Assembly (NCBI RefSeq): GCF_022601875.1
Contig: NZ_JAKVIP010000001.1
Coordinates: 186,001 to 250,000, forward strand
Reading direction: 5' to 3'
DNA: 64,000 nucleotides
DNA from: Chryseobacterium sp. SSA4.19
GTDB lineage: Bacteria; Bacteroidota; Bacteroidia; Flavobacteriales; Weeksellaceae
This document shows positions 33,233-42,898 of this stretch, piece after piece; position 1 is the first letter of the stretch, and every line of letters begins with the position of its first letter. A program made the position numbers and the translations under genes. The notes under the pieces are model-generated. The model worked only from the letters and a program-made list of their open reading frames with translations. It searched no databases and was not told the origin of the DNA.

Positions 33233-33264
33233 TTGTAAAAATTGAATAATATCAGTTAACTTTA
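33233..33264 (+). promoter_or_regulatory. Candidate promoter of the polysaccharide locus
   Basis: TTG at 33233-33235 is followed after 21 bases by TAACTTTA (33257-33264), one base away from the TAnnTTTG consensus and correctly spaced. It is 30 bases before the first gene of the locus. A perfect palindrome, ATAATTCA-T-TGAATTAT, sits 170 bases further upstream (33060-33076). Confidence 0.55.
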
Positions 33265-33293
33265 CATCATTAATTAAAACCAATTAACACTGG

Positions 33294-35258
33294 ATGAAAA
33301 AGCTATATAATGCTTTTAGTGCTCTTTATAATGGAGATAATATTGTGAAAATCACAGAATTGAGGTACGTGCCCCGATGGCTGGTTATTACAATCGACAT
33401 TCTTATTGTCTTATTTTCTATATTTCTTTCGCGGATATTTTTAGATAATCTGGATGTAAAAGTTAATTTTCCTGAATACCGCATGGAAAAAAGGCTTCTT
33501 ATTGTCCTGGTAAATGTTTTGTTTATGTATATATTCAAAACCTATGCTGGAATCATCAGGCATTCTACTTTTTTTGATTTTTTTAAGATTATTCTATCTT
33601 CAGGAAGTACTCTCTTTACACTTCTTTTTATTAATTACATGAGTGAAATAGAGTTGGATAAATCTCTATACCTGTATCCCAATCTTTTTCTGTATTTTCT
33701 TATTTCGGTTTCCATTATGTTTTTTTTCAGAATGGTCACCAAGCAGTTTTTTAATGCACTGATCGATATTAAAGGACCTTCTTCCAAAGTAAGGGTAGGG
33801 GTAGTAGGCGTAGGAGATGTGTCTGTTGCATTGGCAAGAGCCATCAAGCACAATCCTAATTATCCTTATCATCTTGAAGGTTTTGTTACCAATAGGTCAG
33901 ATTCCCGTAAAGCCATATTATTAGGCCATAAAATCTATACCAAAACGCAATTTTTCGGTAATGAAAAAATATTAAAACAATTTGATGCCTTATTATTGAT
34001 CAAAGAGATCATGACCAAGCAGGAGATTGAAGAATGGATGACACTGGCACTGGACAAAGGCTTAAAAGTACTGAAAGCTCCGTCACTCAGCAAAATGAGA
34101 GACTCGGATCTTGTGGGTGGCATCAGCCAGCTTCAGATCGAAGATTTACTGAACCGCAGACCTATTAAGATAGAAAGCGAAGAAGTAAGAAAAAGGCATT
34201 TTGAAAAAGTTGTACTGGTGACAGGGGGAGCAGGCTCTATAGGAAGTGAAATTGTAAGGCAGGTATCACAATTTAATCCGTCACTTGTTGTGGTGCTGGA
34301 TCAGGCGGAATCTCCTTTGTATGAGCTGGAGCTGGAACTGCACGAAAAGTTTCCGGAACAGAAATTTAAATTTGTTCTTGCTGACATCTCAAACAGCTAC
34401 AGACTAGAGAAGTTATTTGAAACCTATCAGTTTTCTATGGTGTACCATGCTGCAGCCTATAAACATGTACCTCTGATTGAAGAAAATCCTCACGAAGCTA
34501 TTTTTGTTAATGTCTTAGGAACTAAGAATTTGTCTCTGCTGGCTAAAAAATATAAAGTCAACCGTTTTGTAATGGTGTCTACCGATAAAGCGGTGAATCC
34601 TACCAATGTGATGGGAGCTTCCAAAAGAGCGGCAGAGTTATTTGTACAGTCGCTTCAAAATTCACCTGGAAACAGTACTAAATTTATCACAACCCGTTTT
34701 GGAAATGTATTGGGATCAAACGGCTCTGTGATACCGCATTTCAGGAAACAGATTGAAAAAGGAGGACCGATAACGATTACGCATCCGGATATCATCCGTT
34801 ATTTTATGACTATTTCTGAAGCGTGTGAGCTGGTTCTTCAGGCCGGTACCATGGGGAATGGCGGTGAGATTTATGTTTTTGATATGGGTGAGCCCGTGAA
34901 AATTCTGGATCTGGCCAAAAGAATGATCAGGCTTTCAGGATATACTCCTGATGTAGATATGAAAATTACATTTATCGGATTAAGGCCCGGAGAAAAATTA
35001 TATGAGGAATTATTGAGTAATAACGCAACAACCATTCCTACGCATCATGAAAAAATTATGATTTCAAAAGATCCTTCTTTAGGATTTGATGAAGTGGAAA
35101 TCCTTTGTAAGCAAATTATTAAATCTGCGGTAAAAAGAGATAAACTGCAGGTGGTAATGCTTTTAAAGGAAATTGTTCCTGAATTTATCAGCAATAATTC
35201 TGAATTCGAAATTTTAGATAATAAAGAAAAATTGATTATCGATAGTGTCAAGGATTAA
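33294..35258 (+). CDS. Membrane-anchored UDP-GlcNAc 4,6-dehydratase (PglF/CapD/WbpM type)
   Basis: 654 residues. About four N-terminal membrane helices (residues ~25-150) are followed by a domain with a first Rossmann-like segment (VRVGVVGVGDVSVALARAI) and a second, catalytic SDR domain with the NAD motif VTGGAGSIGSEIVRQV (near residue 310) and MVSTDKAVNPTNVMGASKRAAE, where the usual YxxxK Tyr is replaced by Met as in this family. It makes UDP-4-keto-6-deoxy-GlcNAc, the first step to bacillosamine or QuiNAc sugars. It is the first gene of the locus and would feed the aminotransferase at 61,447. Confidence 0.93.
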   Translation: MKKLYNAFSALYNGDNIVKITELRYVPRWLVITIDILIVLFSIFLSRIFLDNLDVKVNFPEYRMEKRLLIVLVNVLFMYIFKTYAGIIRHSTFFDFFKIILSSGSTLFTLLFINYMSEIELDKSLYLYPNLFLYFLISVSIMFFFRMVTKQFFNALIDIKGPSSKVRVGVVGVGDVSVALARAIKHNPNYPYHLEGFVTNRSDSRKAILLGHKIYTKTQFFGNEKILKQFDALLLIKEIMTKQEIEEWMTLALDKGLKVLKAPSLSKMRDSDLVGGISQLQIEDLLNRRPIKIESEEVRKRHFEKVVLVTGGAGSIGSEIVRQVSQFNPSLVVVLDQAESPLYELELELHEKFPEQKFKFVLADISNSYRLEKLFETYQFSMVYHAAAYKHVPLIEENPHEAIFVNVLGTKNLSLLAKKYKVNRFVMVSTDKAVNPTNVMGASKRAAELFVQSLQNSPGNSTKFITTRFGNVLGSNGSVIPHFRKQIEKGGPITITHPDIIRYFMTISEACELVLQAGTMGNGGEIYVFDMGEPVKILDLAKRMIRLSGYTPDVDMKITFIGLRPGEKLYEELLSNNATTIPTHHEKIMISKDPSLGFDEVEILCKQIIKSAVKRDKLQVVMLLKEIVPEFISNNSEFEILDNKEKLIIDSVKD

Positions 35259-35322
35259 TAAGTACTTTTGTTTAGTCATCAATTTAAAATAAAGTGGAAA
35301 CCGCTTTATCGTGACAAGCAAA

Positions 35323-35353
35323 TTTTGTTTAAAGAATATTAATTCTATTTTTG
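35323..35353 (+). promoter_or_regulatory. Candidate internal promoter before the export genes
   Basis: TTTTG at 35323-35327 and TATTTTTG at 35346-35353 are spaced by 18 bases, a good flavobacterial promoter match. The predicted transcript would start about 13 bases before the ATG at 35371. A second -7-like TACTTTTG is at 35263-35270 without a spaced TTG. Confidence 0.55.
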
Positions 35354-35370
35354 TGAAAAATTTATCAGAA

Positions 35371-36180
35371 ATGATTTTAAAAAAATATTTTATTTACGGT
35401 TTTTTAAGTGTTGCCCTATTTTCATGTACTCCAAGACAGGAGATTAATTATATGAAGGACATCGAAAGTATTGCATTGGATAATTCGGTAAAAAACAGCC
35501 GCATTACTTTGCAGCCAGGAGATCAGCTGATCATTACGGTAACTGCAAAAGATATGGATGTAGTCAAGCCTTTTAACCAGGTATACTCATCAAGTACAAC
35601 AATAACCCAATATTCAACACCCAGTTCAAATAATCTTCCACAACAAATGCCTGTATCAGGCCCTACGTACAGGGTAGATACGGATTATAACATTGTTGTT
35701 CCCCAGATAGGAAAAGTCAGTGTACAGAATGAGAATATAGAAAGTCTGAGAGTAAAGCTGGAAGGTCTTATCGGAAAATACGTGAAAGATCCTGTGGTAG
35801 ATGCCAAACTGATAAATTTCAGGGTTTCCGTGGTGGGCGAGGTGGCAAGACCCGGCACCTACGTGGTTCCTGACGGTAATGCCACAGTATGGTCGGCATT
35901 AGGATTAGCAGGAGATCTCACAACATACGGGGTGCGTCAGAATGTATTAATTATCAGAAATGTGGATGGGCAGATTACCCATAACAGGGTAGATCTTACG
36001 AGCGCTCAGTTTATAAACACACCATTTTACTATTTGAAACAGAACGATGTTATCTATGTGCAGCCTAATGAAAACAGGGAAAAGGCGGCCAGAGTTGATC
36101 CTAATACGGGAATTTATATTTCTGTAGCATCCGTTATTGCTTCTCTTACCATAGGGATTCTTGCTCTGATCAGAAGATAA
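35371..36180 (+). CDS. Wza-like polysaccharide export lipoprotein
   Basis: 269 residues from the ATG at 35371, which begins a lipoprotein signal peptide with lipobox LFSC ([19 protein letters not shown]); a GTG 60 bases upstream would bury the signal and precede the promoter. A poly-export domain ([22 protein letters not shown] ... [26 protein letters not shown]) is followed by a SLBB-like domain ([38 protein letters not shown]) and a C-terminal hydrophobic helix ([18 protein letters not shown]). It should form the outer-membrane outlet of the capsule machinery with the kinase downstream. Confidence 0.93.
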   Translation: MILKKYFIYGFLSVALFSCTPRQEINYMKDIESIALDNSVKNSRITLQPGDQLIITVTAKDMDVVKPFNQVYSSSTTITQYSTPSSNNLPQQMPVSGPTYRVDTDYNIVVPQIGKVSVQNENIESLRVKLEGLIGKYVKDPVVDAKLINFRVSVVGEVARPGTYVVPDGNATVWSALGLAGDLTTYGVRQNVLIIRNVDGQITHNRVDLTSAQFINTPFYYLKQNDVIYVQPNENREKAARVDPNTGIYISVASVIASLTIGILALIRR

Positions 36181-36220
36181 TCAATCAATCAATTCACAGA
36201 CATTAATATTAAGATTTATT

Positions 36221-38596
36221 TTGGATTACAATCAAATACAGGATGAGACTCAGGAAGGGTCTATAAATATCAGAGAAATAATAAAACCGTATATCCAACG
36301 ATGGTATTGGTTTATTATAGGTTGTATCGTGGCAGTTGTTGTTGCATGGTTCTTTTTAAGATATAGTGTTCCGGTGTACAGTACCGAGTCCACATTATTA
36401 ATCAAAGAAGTGAAAAAATCCGCTTCTGCACAGCCTGAAATGTCTGTGATTTCTGAACTTGGCGGAATTGGTGGTATGGGGACCAATTCAGTAGATAATG
36501 AGATCGAAATCCTGAAATCTAAAAAACTTATGCTTTCTGTAGTGCGGGAGCTGGCATTGGAAACCAATGTCTATGCCGAAGCAAATGTAAAAGATGCGGA
36601 ACTCTACAAAGAAACTTCTCCTTTTTTAGTAAGGGTGATCAACGAAAAGAAAAAAGGAAGATATCCGGCCAAAGAGGTAAACGTTACCATAAAAGGAGAT
36701 AAGATCATTATTGAATCTGAAAGTTTTGCTAAGCATATTGAAACCTCTTTCAACAAATCGGTTAGTCTGCCTTTTGGAGTTGTGATTTTTCAAAAGAATC
36801 CTCAGTTTAAATCAAATCATGTTTCCGGGAAGAAGTATAAGCTTCAGTTTATGTCCGGAATGGATAGGGCAAGATATTATCTTAATAAACTTAATATCAG
36901 CCTGGCTCAAAAAGAGGCTACCGTGCTTAAAATAGCAATTACCGATCCTGTGCCGGAAAGGGCAGAAGATATATTGAATCGTTTAGCGGTTAATTATAAC
37001 CGTGAGGCTAATCTCGATAAAAATTCTGAAGCTCAGAAAACGGCCAGTTTTATTGATGAAAGAATAACTTTAATAAGTAAGGAGCTGGGTAATGTTGAAA
37101 CCCAGAAAGAAGATTTTAAAGTAAGAAATAACATTGCAGATATTCAGGCTGAAGCCGAGTTGTCTTTACAGACAGCAGCAGATTCACGCCAGAAGCAACT
37201 GGAAAATGAATCTCAACTTGAATTGATAAATAGCTTATTAGGATCAATTAACAGACAGGGAGCTTATCAGGTATTACCACTGAATGTAGGTCTTTCAGAC
37301 TCAGATACGTCATCAGATATTGCTTCATACAACCAGTTGGTCATTGAAAGAGACCGTTTACTGGAAAATTCAACCAATGCGAATCCGGTAGTTCAGAATA
37401 TTACCAGCCAGATCAACAGCATGCGCAGCTCGGTGATAAAAAGCCTGCAAAAAAGCAGGTCTGCCCTTCAGATTGCCAGGAATAATATTCTTAGTGAACA
37501 GAACAGGCTGTCCGGAAGGATTTCTAAAATTCCTGTTCAGGAAAAGATGTTCAGAAGCATTGAAAGGCAGCAGAATATCAAAGAACAGTTATATCTTTTG
37601 CTCTTACAAAAAAGAGAGGAGGCTGCTATTTCACTGGCTATTGCCGCACCAAAGGCAAGAATTGTAGATGATGCTTTGACGGCACCTTCACCGGTTTCTC
37701 CTAAAAAACAAATGGTCTATTTAGGAGCTTTGATAATTGGTTTATTATTACCTTTTGCTGTCATCTACCTGATAGAATTGCTTAATAATAAGATACAGTC
37801 TAAATCCGATCTTGAAAAGCTGTTAAAAGATGCACCGGTAACAGGAGAAATTCCTAGCTTGGAAAAAGGGGAACCTGAACTGGTACAGCTGAATGATCTT
37901 TCCCCGCTTGCGGAAGCATTCAGAATTTTGATTACCAATATTAATTTCATGTTGCCTAAAGATAAAAAAGGAAATGTTATTTTCGTAACCTCTACTGTGA
38001 AAGGGGAAGGTAAAACGTTTATATCGGTAAATTTAGCCCTCACATTGGCAACACCCCGAAAGAAAGTAATCATTATCGGTTCAGATATCAGGAATCCGCA
38101 GTTGCAGAGATATAATGAAAGCAGAAGAGGATTAACGGGTCTTTCGGAATTTATGTATGATGATAAGATGAGCAGCTCAGACATTATCCATTCTACTACG
38201 TTTAATCCCTATTGCGATGTGATTTATTCAGGGGCTATTGCTCCAAACCCTACAGAGTTATTATCCAACGGAAGGTACCAAAACCTAGTAGAAAGCTTAA
38301 AATCAACGTATGACTATATCATATTGGATACTGCCCCGTTGATGTTAATTACAGATTCATTCTTAATTTCTGATGTGGCAGATGTTACCGTATATGTTAC
38401 CCGTTCCGGTTATACCGAAAAAGAATTGGTAGGCTTTATCAATAAACAGGTGAGTGAGAAGAAAATTAAAAATGTAGGTGTGATGCTGAATGATGTTAGT
38501 AAAATGAACAGCGGATATGGATATGGCTATAAATATGGATATGGCTACAATGCCGATTCTAATGAACCATGGTGGAAAAGAATAATTAAATCATAA
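36221..38596 (+). CDS. Wzc-like polysaccharide copolymerase and tyrosine autokinase
   Basis: 791 residues with an apparent TTG start at 36221 (no upstream in-frame ATG; the next Met is near residue 74). A Wzz-type membrane helix pair ([19 protein letters not shown] and [22 protein letters not shown], near residue 505) frames a long periplasmic coiled-coil part. The BY-kinase domain has Walker [20 protein letters not shown], Walker A' [11 protein letters not shown] and Walker [10 protein letters not shown]. The C-terminal tail is a Tyr cluster ([16 protein letters not shown]). It would regulate chain length and export together with the Wza-like protein. A second Wzc gene begins at 63,696. Confidence 0.93.
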   Translation: MDYNQIQDETQEGSINIREIIKPYIQRWYWFIIGCIVAVVVAWFFLRYSVPVYSTESTLLIKEVKKSASAQPEMSVISELGGIGGMGTNSVDNEIEILKSKKLMLSVVRELALETNVYAEANVKDAELYKETSPFLVRVINEKKKGRYPAKEVNVTIKGDKIIIESESFAKHIETSFNKSVSLPFGVVIFQKNPQFKSNHVSGKKYKLQFMSGMDRARYYLNKLNISLAQKEATVLKIAITDPVPERAEDILNRLAVNYNREANLDKNSEAQKTASFIDERITLISKELGNVETQKEDFKVRNNIADIQAEAELSLQTAADSRQKQLENESQLELINSLLGSINRQGAYQVLPLNVGLSDSDTSSDIASYNQLVIERDRLLENSTNANPVVQNITSQINSMRSSVIKSLQKSRSALQIARNNILSEQNRLSGRISKIPVQEKMFRSIERQQNIKEQLYLLLLQKREEAAISLAIAAPKARIVDDALTAPSPVSPKKQMVYLGALIIGLLLPFAVIYLIELLNNKIQSKSDLEKLLKDAPVTGEIPSLEKGEPELVQLNDLSPLAEAFRILITNINFMLPKDKKGNVIFVTSTVKGEGKTFISVNLALTLATPRKKVIIIGSDIRNPQLQRYNESRRGLTGLSEFMYDDKMSSSDIIHSTTFNPYCDVIYSGAIAPNPTELLSNGRYQNLVESLKSTYDYIILDTAPLMLITDSFLISDVADVTVYVTRSGYTEKELVGFINKQVSEKKIKNVGVMLNDVSKMNSGYGYGYKYGYGYNADSNEPWWKRIIKS

Positions 38597-38628
38597 TTAA
38601 TATTAATTGACTTTTCATATAAAAAGAA

Positions 38629-39930
38629 ATGAAAGAAAAACAAAGAATTGCTATTATCGGTTTAGGATATGTAGGTTTACCATTAGCAAGATTATTTGCT
38701 ACAAAATATCCAGTGGTTGGTTTCGATATAAATCATAAGAGAATTGAAGAATTAAAACTGGGTGTAGATTCTACTTTAGAAGTAGATAATGATATTTTAC
38801 AAAATGTTACATTATCCGAAAATCCTGTAAAAAATATTTTAGATAACGGGTTATACTGCTCTGAAGATTTAGATGACATACGAGAAGCAAATATTTATGT
38901 TATTACTGTACCTACACCCGTAGATAGAAATAACCGTCCAGATCTCACTCCTTTATATAAATCGAGCGAAACGGTAGCAAAAGTCTTAAAACCTAATGAT
39001 ATTGTTATCTATGAGTCTACAGTTTATCCTGGAGTGACTGAAGAAGAATGCGTTCCCGTTTTAGAAAAAGTTTCTGGTCTAAAGTTTAACGTAGATTTTT
39101 TTGTAGGCTATTCTCCGGAACGTATTAATCCCGGAGATAAAGAGCATACCGTTGATAAAATACTAAAGGTTACTTCTGGTTCAACACCAGAAACTGGCAA
39201 AACTGTAGATGATCTTTATCGTTCAGTAATAACCGCAGGAACACATTTAGCACCAACTATTAAAGTTGCGGAAGCTTCAAAAGTGATTGAAAATTCGCAA
39301 CGGGATATTAATATTGCCTTTATAAATGAGTTAGCAAAAATCTTCTCATTAATGGGTATTGATACGCATGACGTTCTTGAAGCCGCCGGAACAAAATGGA
39401 ACTTTCTTAAATTTAAACCAGGTTTGGTAGGAGGACACTGTATCGGAGTAGACCCTTTTTATCTTGCACAAAAAGCGCAGGAAGTAGGATATTACTCAGA
39501 ACTTATTCTGGCAGCACGTAGATTAAATGACTCTATGGGATCGTTTGTGGCTTCTCAGGTTATTAAACTGATGATTCAAAATGACATTAAAATAAAAGGT
39601 GCAAAAATTTTAAATCTTGGAATTACTTTTAAAGAGAATTGTCCCGATGTACGTAATACAAAAGCTGTTGATGTAATAAAATCGCTCGAAGAATATGAGG
39701 CTGAAGTAGTGACTTATGATCCTTGGGCAAGTCAGGTTGAGGTAAATCATGAGTATGATATAAACTTTTTGTCAGTTTTAGACAAAGTTGAAAATTCTCA
39801 ATTTGATGCAATTATTCTAACAGTGGCACATGAGGAGTTTTTAAATGTTGAGTGGGCTCAATATTTAAAAAATAACGGTGTCATGTATGATGTAAAAGGT
39901 GTTTTGAGTAAATTTGATAATCGGCTATAG
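38629..39930 (+). CDS. UDP-N-acetylhexosamine 6-dehydrogenase (TviB/WbpO type)
   Basis: 433 residues of the UDP-sugar dehydrogenase family: NAD motif IIGLGYVGLPLARLFA, then VITVPTPVDRNNRPDLTPL, YSPERINPGD and the catalytic Cys in GGHCIGVDPFYL (near residue 269). ERINPGD and GGHCIGVDPFYL are typical of TviB/WbpO enzymes that oxidise UDP-GlcNAc or UDP-GalNAc at C6, giving an N-acetylhexosaminuronate; UDP-ManNAc dehydrogenases look similar. Base composition drops here (17 G+C of 60 at 39601-39660), which marks the start of the serotype-specific block. Confidence 0.9.
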   Translation: MKEKQRIAIIGLGYVGLPLARLFATKYPVVGFDINHKRIEELKLGVDSTLEVDNDILQNVTLSENPVKNILDNGLYCSEDLDDIREANIYVITVPTPVDRNNRPDLTPLYKSSETVAKVLKPNDIVIYESTVYPGVTEEECVPVLEKVSGLKFNVDFFVGYSPERINPGDKEHTVDKILKVTSGSTPETGKTVDDLYRSVITAGTHLAPTIKVAEASKVIENSQRDINIAFINELAKIFSLMGIDTHDVLEAAGTKWNFLKFKPGLVGGHCIGVDPFYLAQKAQEVGYYSELILAARRLNDSMGSFVASQVIKLMIQNDIKIKGAKILNLGITFKENCPDVRNTKAVDVIKSLEEYEAEVVTYDPWASQVEVNHEYDINFLSVLDKVENSQFDAIILTVAHEEFLNVEWAQYLKNNGVMYDVKGVLSKFDNRL

Positions 39931-39949
39931 ATCATTAAAAAAATTGATC

Positions 39950-41137
39950 ATGAACATTTTAAATCTAATTGGCAGAACAACCGAATTGTTCTCAAATGAT
40001 ATAAATAAATATGAAGAAGAACTAAAAAAAATAATTTCTTCTTCTAAATTCTTAGTTATTGGTGGCGCAGGTTCAATTGGTGCAGCAACCACTAAAGAAA
40101 TTTTTAAACGTAATCCTAAAAAATTACATATTGTTGATATAAGTGAGAACAATATGGTAGAATTAGTACGTGATATTCGGAGTTCTTATGGTTACATTAA
40201 TGGTGATTTTCAAACTTTTTCCTTAGATATTGGTTCTATAGAATATGAAGTTTTTTGGAATTCAGATGGTGATTACGACTACGTTTTGAATTTATCGGCT
40301 CTTAAACATGTAAGAAGTGAAAAAGATCCTTTTACTTTAATGAGAATGATAGATGTAAATGTCTTCAATACAGACAAAACATTAGATCAGTCTATTCTGA
40401 AAGGAGTGAAAAAATATTTTTGTGTTTCAACTGATAAAGCTGCTAATCCGGTAAATATGATGGGAGCTTCCAAACGTATTATGGAAATGTTTTTAATGCG
40501 GAAAAGCACAGATATTAAAATTTCCACTGCTCGTTTTGCAAATGTAGCATTTTCAGACGGTTCATTATTGCACGGATTTAATAAGAGAATAGAAAAAAAA
40601 CAGCCTATTGTAGCGCCTAATGATATCAAACGTTATTTTGTGACTCCAAAAGAATCTGGTGAGTTATGTTTAATGTCGTGCATTTTTGGAGAAAACAGAG
40701 ATATTTTCTTTCCTAAATTAAGCGAAAATTTACACCTGATTACTTTTGCAGAAATTGCTGTGAAATATCTTGCAGAAATAGGATATAAACCTTATTTATG
40801 TAAAGATGAGGATGAAGCAAGAGCTTTAATCGAAACTTTACCACAAGAAGGAAAATGGCCTTGTTTATTCACTTTAAGTGATACAACTGGCGAGAAAGAT
40901 TTCGAAGAATTTTTTACTGATAAAGAGATTTTAGATATGAACCGTTTCGAAAATTTAGGTATCATTAAAAATGATCTAAATATTGAAGAGGAAAAACTTA
41001 ATTTATTTGAAACAAGGATAAATGAATTAAAATCTGCTAAAAAATGGAATAAAGAAGAAATTGTAGATTTATTCTTCGAAATGATTCCAGATTTTGGGCA
41101 TAAAGAAACAGGAAAGTATTTAGATTCTAAAATGTAA
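39950..41137 (+). CDS. legB: LegB-type nucleotide-GlcNAc 4,6-dehydratase
   Basis: 395 residues from the ATG at 39950 (an upstream in-frame codon at 39914 lies within the previous gene). NAD motif VIGGAGSIGAATTKEIFKR, then FCVSTDKAANPVNMMGASKRIMEM with Met in place of the SDR Tyr, as in related soluble dehydratases. The N-terminal extension (MNILNLIGRTTELFSNDINKYEEELK) and C-terminal helical part match LegB of legionaminic acid pathways, which dehydrates GDP- or UDP-GlcNAc. Direct followers are LegC-, LegH-, NeuB-, NeuC- and PtmE-like genes, so the pathway assignment is strong by context. Confidence 0.88.
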   Translation: MNILNLIGRTTELFSNDINKYEEELKKIISSSKFLVIGGAGSIGAATTKEIFKRNPKKLHIVDISENNMVELVRDIRSSYGYINGDFQTFSLDIGSIEYEVFWNSDGDYDYVLNLSALKHVRSEKDPFTLMRMIDVNVFNTDKTLDQSILKGVKKYFCVSTDKAANPVNMMGASKRIMEMFLMRKSTDIKISTARFANVAFSDGSLLHGFNKRIEKKQPIVAPNDIKRYFVTPKESGELCLMSCIFGENRDIFFPKLSENLHLITFAEIAVKYLAEIGYKPYLCKDEDEARALIETLPQEGKWPCLFTLSDTTGEKDFEEFFTDKEILDMNRFENLGIIKNDLNIEEEKLNLFETRINELKSAKKWNKEEIVDLFFEMIPDFGHKETGKYLDSKM

Positions 41138-41139
41138 CT

Positions 41140-42282
41140 ATGGAAAGTATTCAAGATATGATCTCTTTCGTGAGAGAACATTTTAATTCAGATAAATTCA
41201 TTCCACTCCACGAACCACGTTTTAGAGGCAACGAAAAAAAATATTTGGCAGAAACTATTGATTCTACATTCGTTTCTTCTGTGGGTACCTTTGTAGATCA
41301 GTTCGAAAATATGATGCAAAACATTACAGGTGCGGAAAAATCTGTAGCCGTAGTAAATGGAACATCTTCTTTGCAAGTTGCTTTAAGATTGGTAGGTGTA
41401 AAAAAGGACGAAGAAGTTATTACACAAGCACTTACTTTTATAGCAACGGCCAATGCTATTGCGTACAATAACGCGGTTCCTATTTTTTTGGATGTAGATC
41501 TAGATACAATGGGGCTTTCTCCCAAAGCAGTAAAAGCTTTCTTGGAAGAATACGGCGAATTGCGGGAAAACGGTTGCTACAATAAATCTACAGGAAGAAG
41601 AATTGCGGCCTGTATGCCTATGCACACCTTTGGTTTTCCGGTGCATTTGGATGAAATGATAAGAGTTTGCAACCAATGGAAAATTCCATTGGTAGAAGAT
41701 GCTGCCGAATCTCTAGGAAGCTTTTACAAAGGAAAACATACAGGAACCATTGGATTGGTGAGTGGATTTTCATTTAACGGAAACAAAGTGGTAACCAGCG
41801 GTGGCGGTGGTGCCATTGTAACCAATGATATTCAGTTGGGAATACAGGCAAAATACCTTACCACAACAGCGAAAAAACCTCATCCTTACGAATTTTTCCA
41901 TGATGATATGGGATACAATTTCAGGATGCCTAATTTAAATGCAGCTTTAGCTTGCGCTCAATTAGAATCATTAGAAGGTTTTTTGGCAGACAAAAGAATT
42001 TTAGCCGAAAAATATACCAGTTTTTTTAAAGACTCAGGAATTAAATTCAGACAAGAAATACCCTATACAAAAGCCAATTACTGGTTGATGTGCGTGGAAC
42101 TTAACAATAAAACAGAAAGAGAAGAATTTTTGAAAAATACAAACGATTGTGGGGTAATGACTCGGCCAATTTGGAATTTGATGTATCGCCTTCCGATGTA
42201 TGCGCATTGCCAGCGTGATGCACAAAAAAATGCAGCATATTTAGAAGAAAGAATTGTAAACATCCCAAGTAGTGCCAGATAA
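41140..42282 (+). CDS. legC: LegC-type PLP aminotransferase
   Basis: 380 residues of the DegT/DnrJ/EryC1 family: start FIPLHEPRFRGNEKKYLAETIDSTFVSSVG, substrate loop VNGTSSLQVALRL, EDAAESLGSFYKGKHTGT and the PLP-Lys segment SFNGNKVVTSGGGGAIV. The N-terminal PLHEPRFRGNE and VSSVGTFVDQFE are LegC-like and differ from the PglE-type gene at 61,447. It would place the 4-amino group on the keto sugar made by LegB. It starts 2 bases after the LegB stop, and its end overlaps the next start (GTG) by 11 bases. Confidence 0.9.
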   Translation: MESIQDMISFVREHFNSDKFIPLHEPRFRGNEKKYLAETIDSTFVSSVGTFVDQFENMMQNITGAEKSVAVVNGTSSLQVALRLVGVKKDEEVITQALTFIATANAIAYNNAVPIFLDVDLDTMGLSPKAVKAFLEEYGELRENGCYNKSTGRRIAACMPMHTFGFPVHLDEMIRVCNQWKIPLVEDAAESLGSFYKGKHTGTIGLVSGFSFNGNKVVTSGGGGAIVTNDIQLGIQAKYLTTTAKKPHPYEFFHDDMGYNFRMPNLNAALACAQLESLEGFLADKRILAEKYTSFFKDSGIKFRQEIPYTKANYWLMCVELNNKTEREEFLKNTNDCGVMTRPIWNLMYRLPMYAHCQRDAQKNAAYLEERIVNIPSSAR

Positions 42283-42898
42283 AAAAAATAGTGCAATTAT
42301 AGGATATTCGGGGCATTCTCTTGTTGTTTTGGAGGCTGCAGAATTAATGAACCTGAATGTTGCTTATTATTGCGAAAAAAAACAATCGTCTGATAACCCC
42401 TTCCATCTTGGTTATTTGGGAGATGAAGGAAGCAGTTCTTTTGATTGGAATGCTGTAGATCATTTTATATTAGGCATCGGAGACAATAAAATTCGACAGA
42501 AAATAGCGAAACTTCTGCAATCGAAAAAAAAGCAGATATTGAATATTCTCCATCCTGCATCGATAATTAGCAATTATGCATCAATAGGAATAGGGAATTT
42601 TGTAGCTGTAAATGCAACGATAAACGCCTTTGCTAAAACTGCAAACTATTGTATTTTGAATACAGGCTGCATTATAGAACATGAATGTATCATCGAAAAC
42701 GGGGTACACATTGCGCCCGGAGCGGTTTTAGCAGGAAATGTTTCGGTGGGAGAAAATTCTTTTGTAGGGGCTAATTCTGTAGTGAAACAAGGCGTGGTGA
42801 TCGGAAAAGAAGTCATTATAGGTGCCGGAAGTGTTGTTATTAAAGATATTCCTGATCATGAAGTATGGGCAGGAAATCCTGCGAAAAAAATTAAGTAA
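42272..42898 (+). CDS. legH: NeuD/PglD-family sugar N- or O-acetyltransferase (LegH role)
   Basis: 208 residues with a GTG start at 42272. The N-terminal PglD-like Rossmann part carries AIIGYSGHSLVVLEAAE, followed by a left-handed beta-helix of hexapeptide repeats (ISNYASIGIGNFVAVNATINAFAKTANYCIL, IEHECIIENGVHIAPGAVLAGNVSVGENSFVGANSVVKQGVVIG) and the end VWAGNPAKKIK. In legionaminic acid synthesis LegH N-acetylates the 4-amine; NeuD homologues O-acetylate sialic acids. Position between LegC and NeuB favours the LegH step. Confidence 0.82.
   Translation: MPDKKNSAIIGYSGHSLVVLEAAELMNLNVAYYCEKKQSSDNPFHLGYLGDEGSSSFDWNAVDHFILGIGDNKIRQKIAKLLQSKKKQILNILHPASIISNYASIGIGNFVAVNATINAFAKTANYCILNTGCIIEHECIIENGVHIAPGAVLAGNVSVGENSFVGANSVVKQGVVIGKEVIIGAGSVVIKDIPDHEVWAGNPAKKIK

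Noticed and set aside
33041..33293. JUMPstart/ops element before the polysaccharide locus
   Set aside because: No GGCGGTAG-like ops sequence was found.
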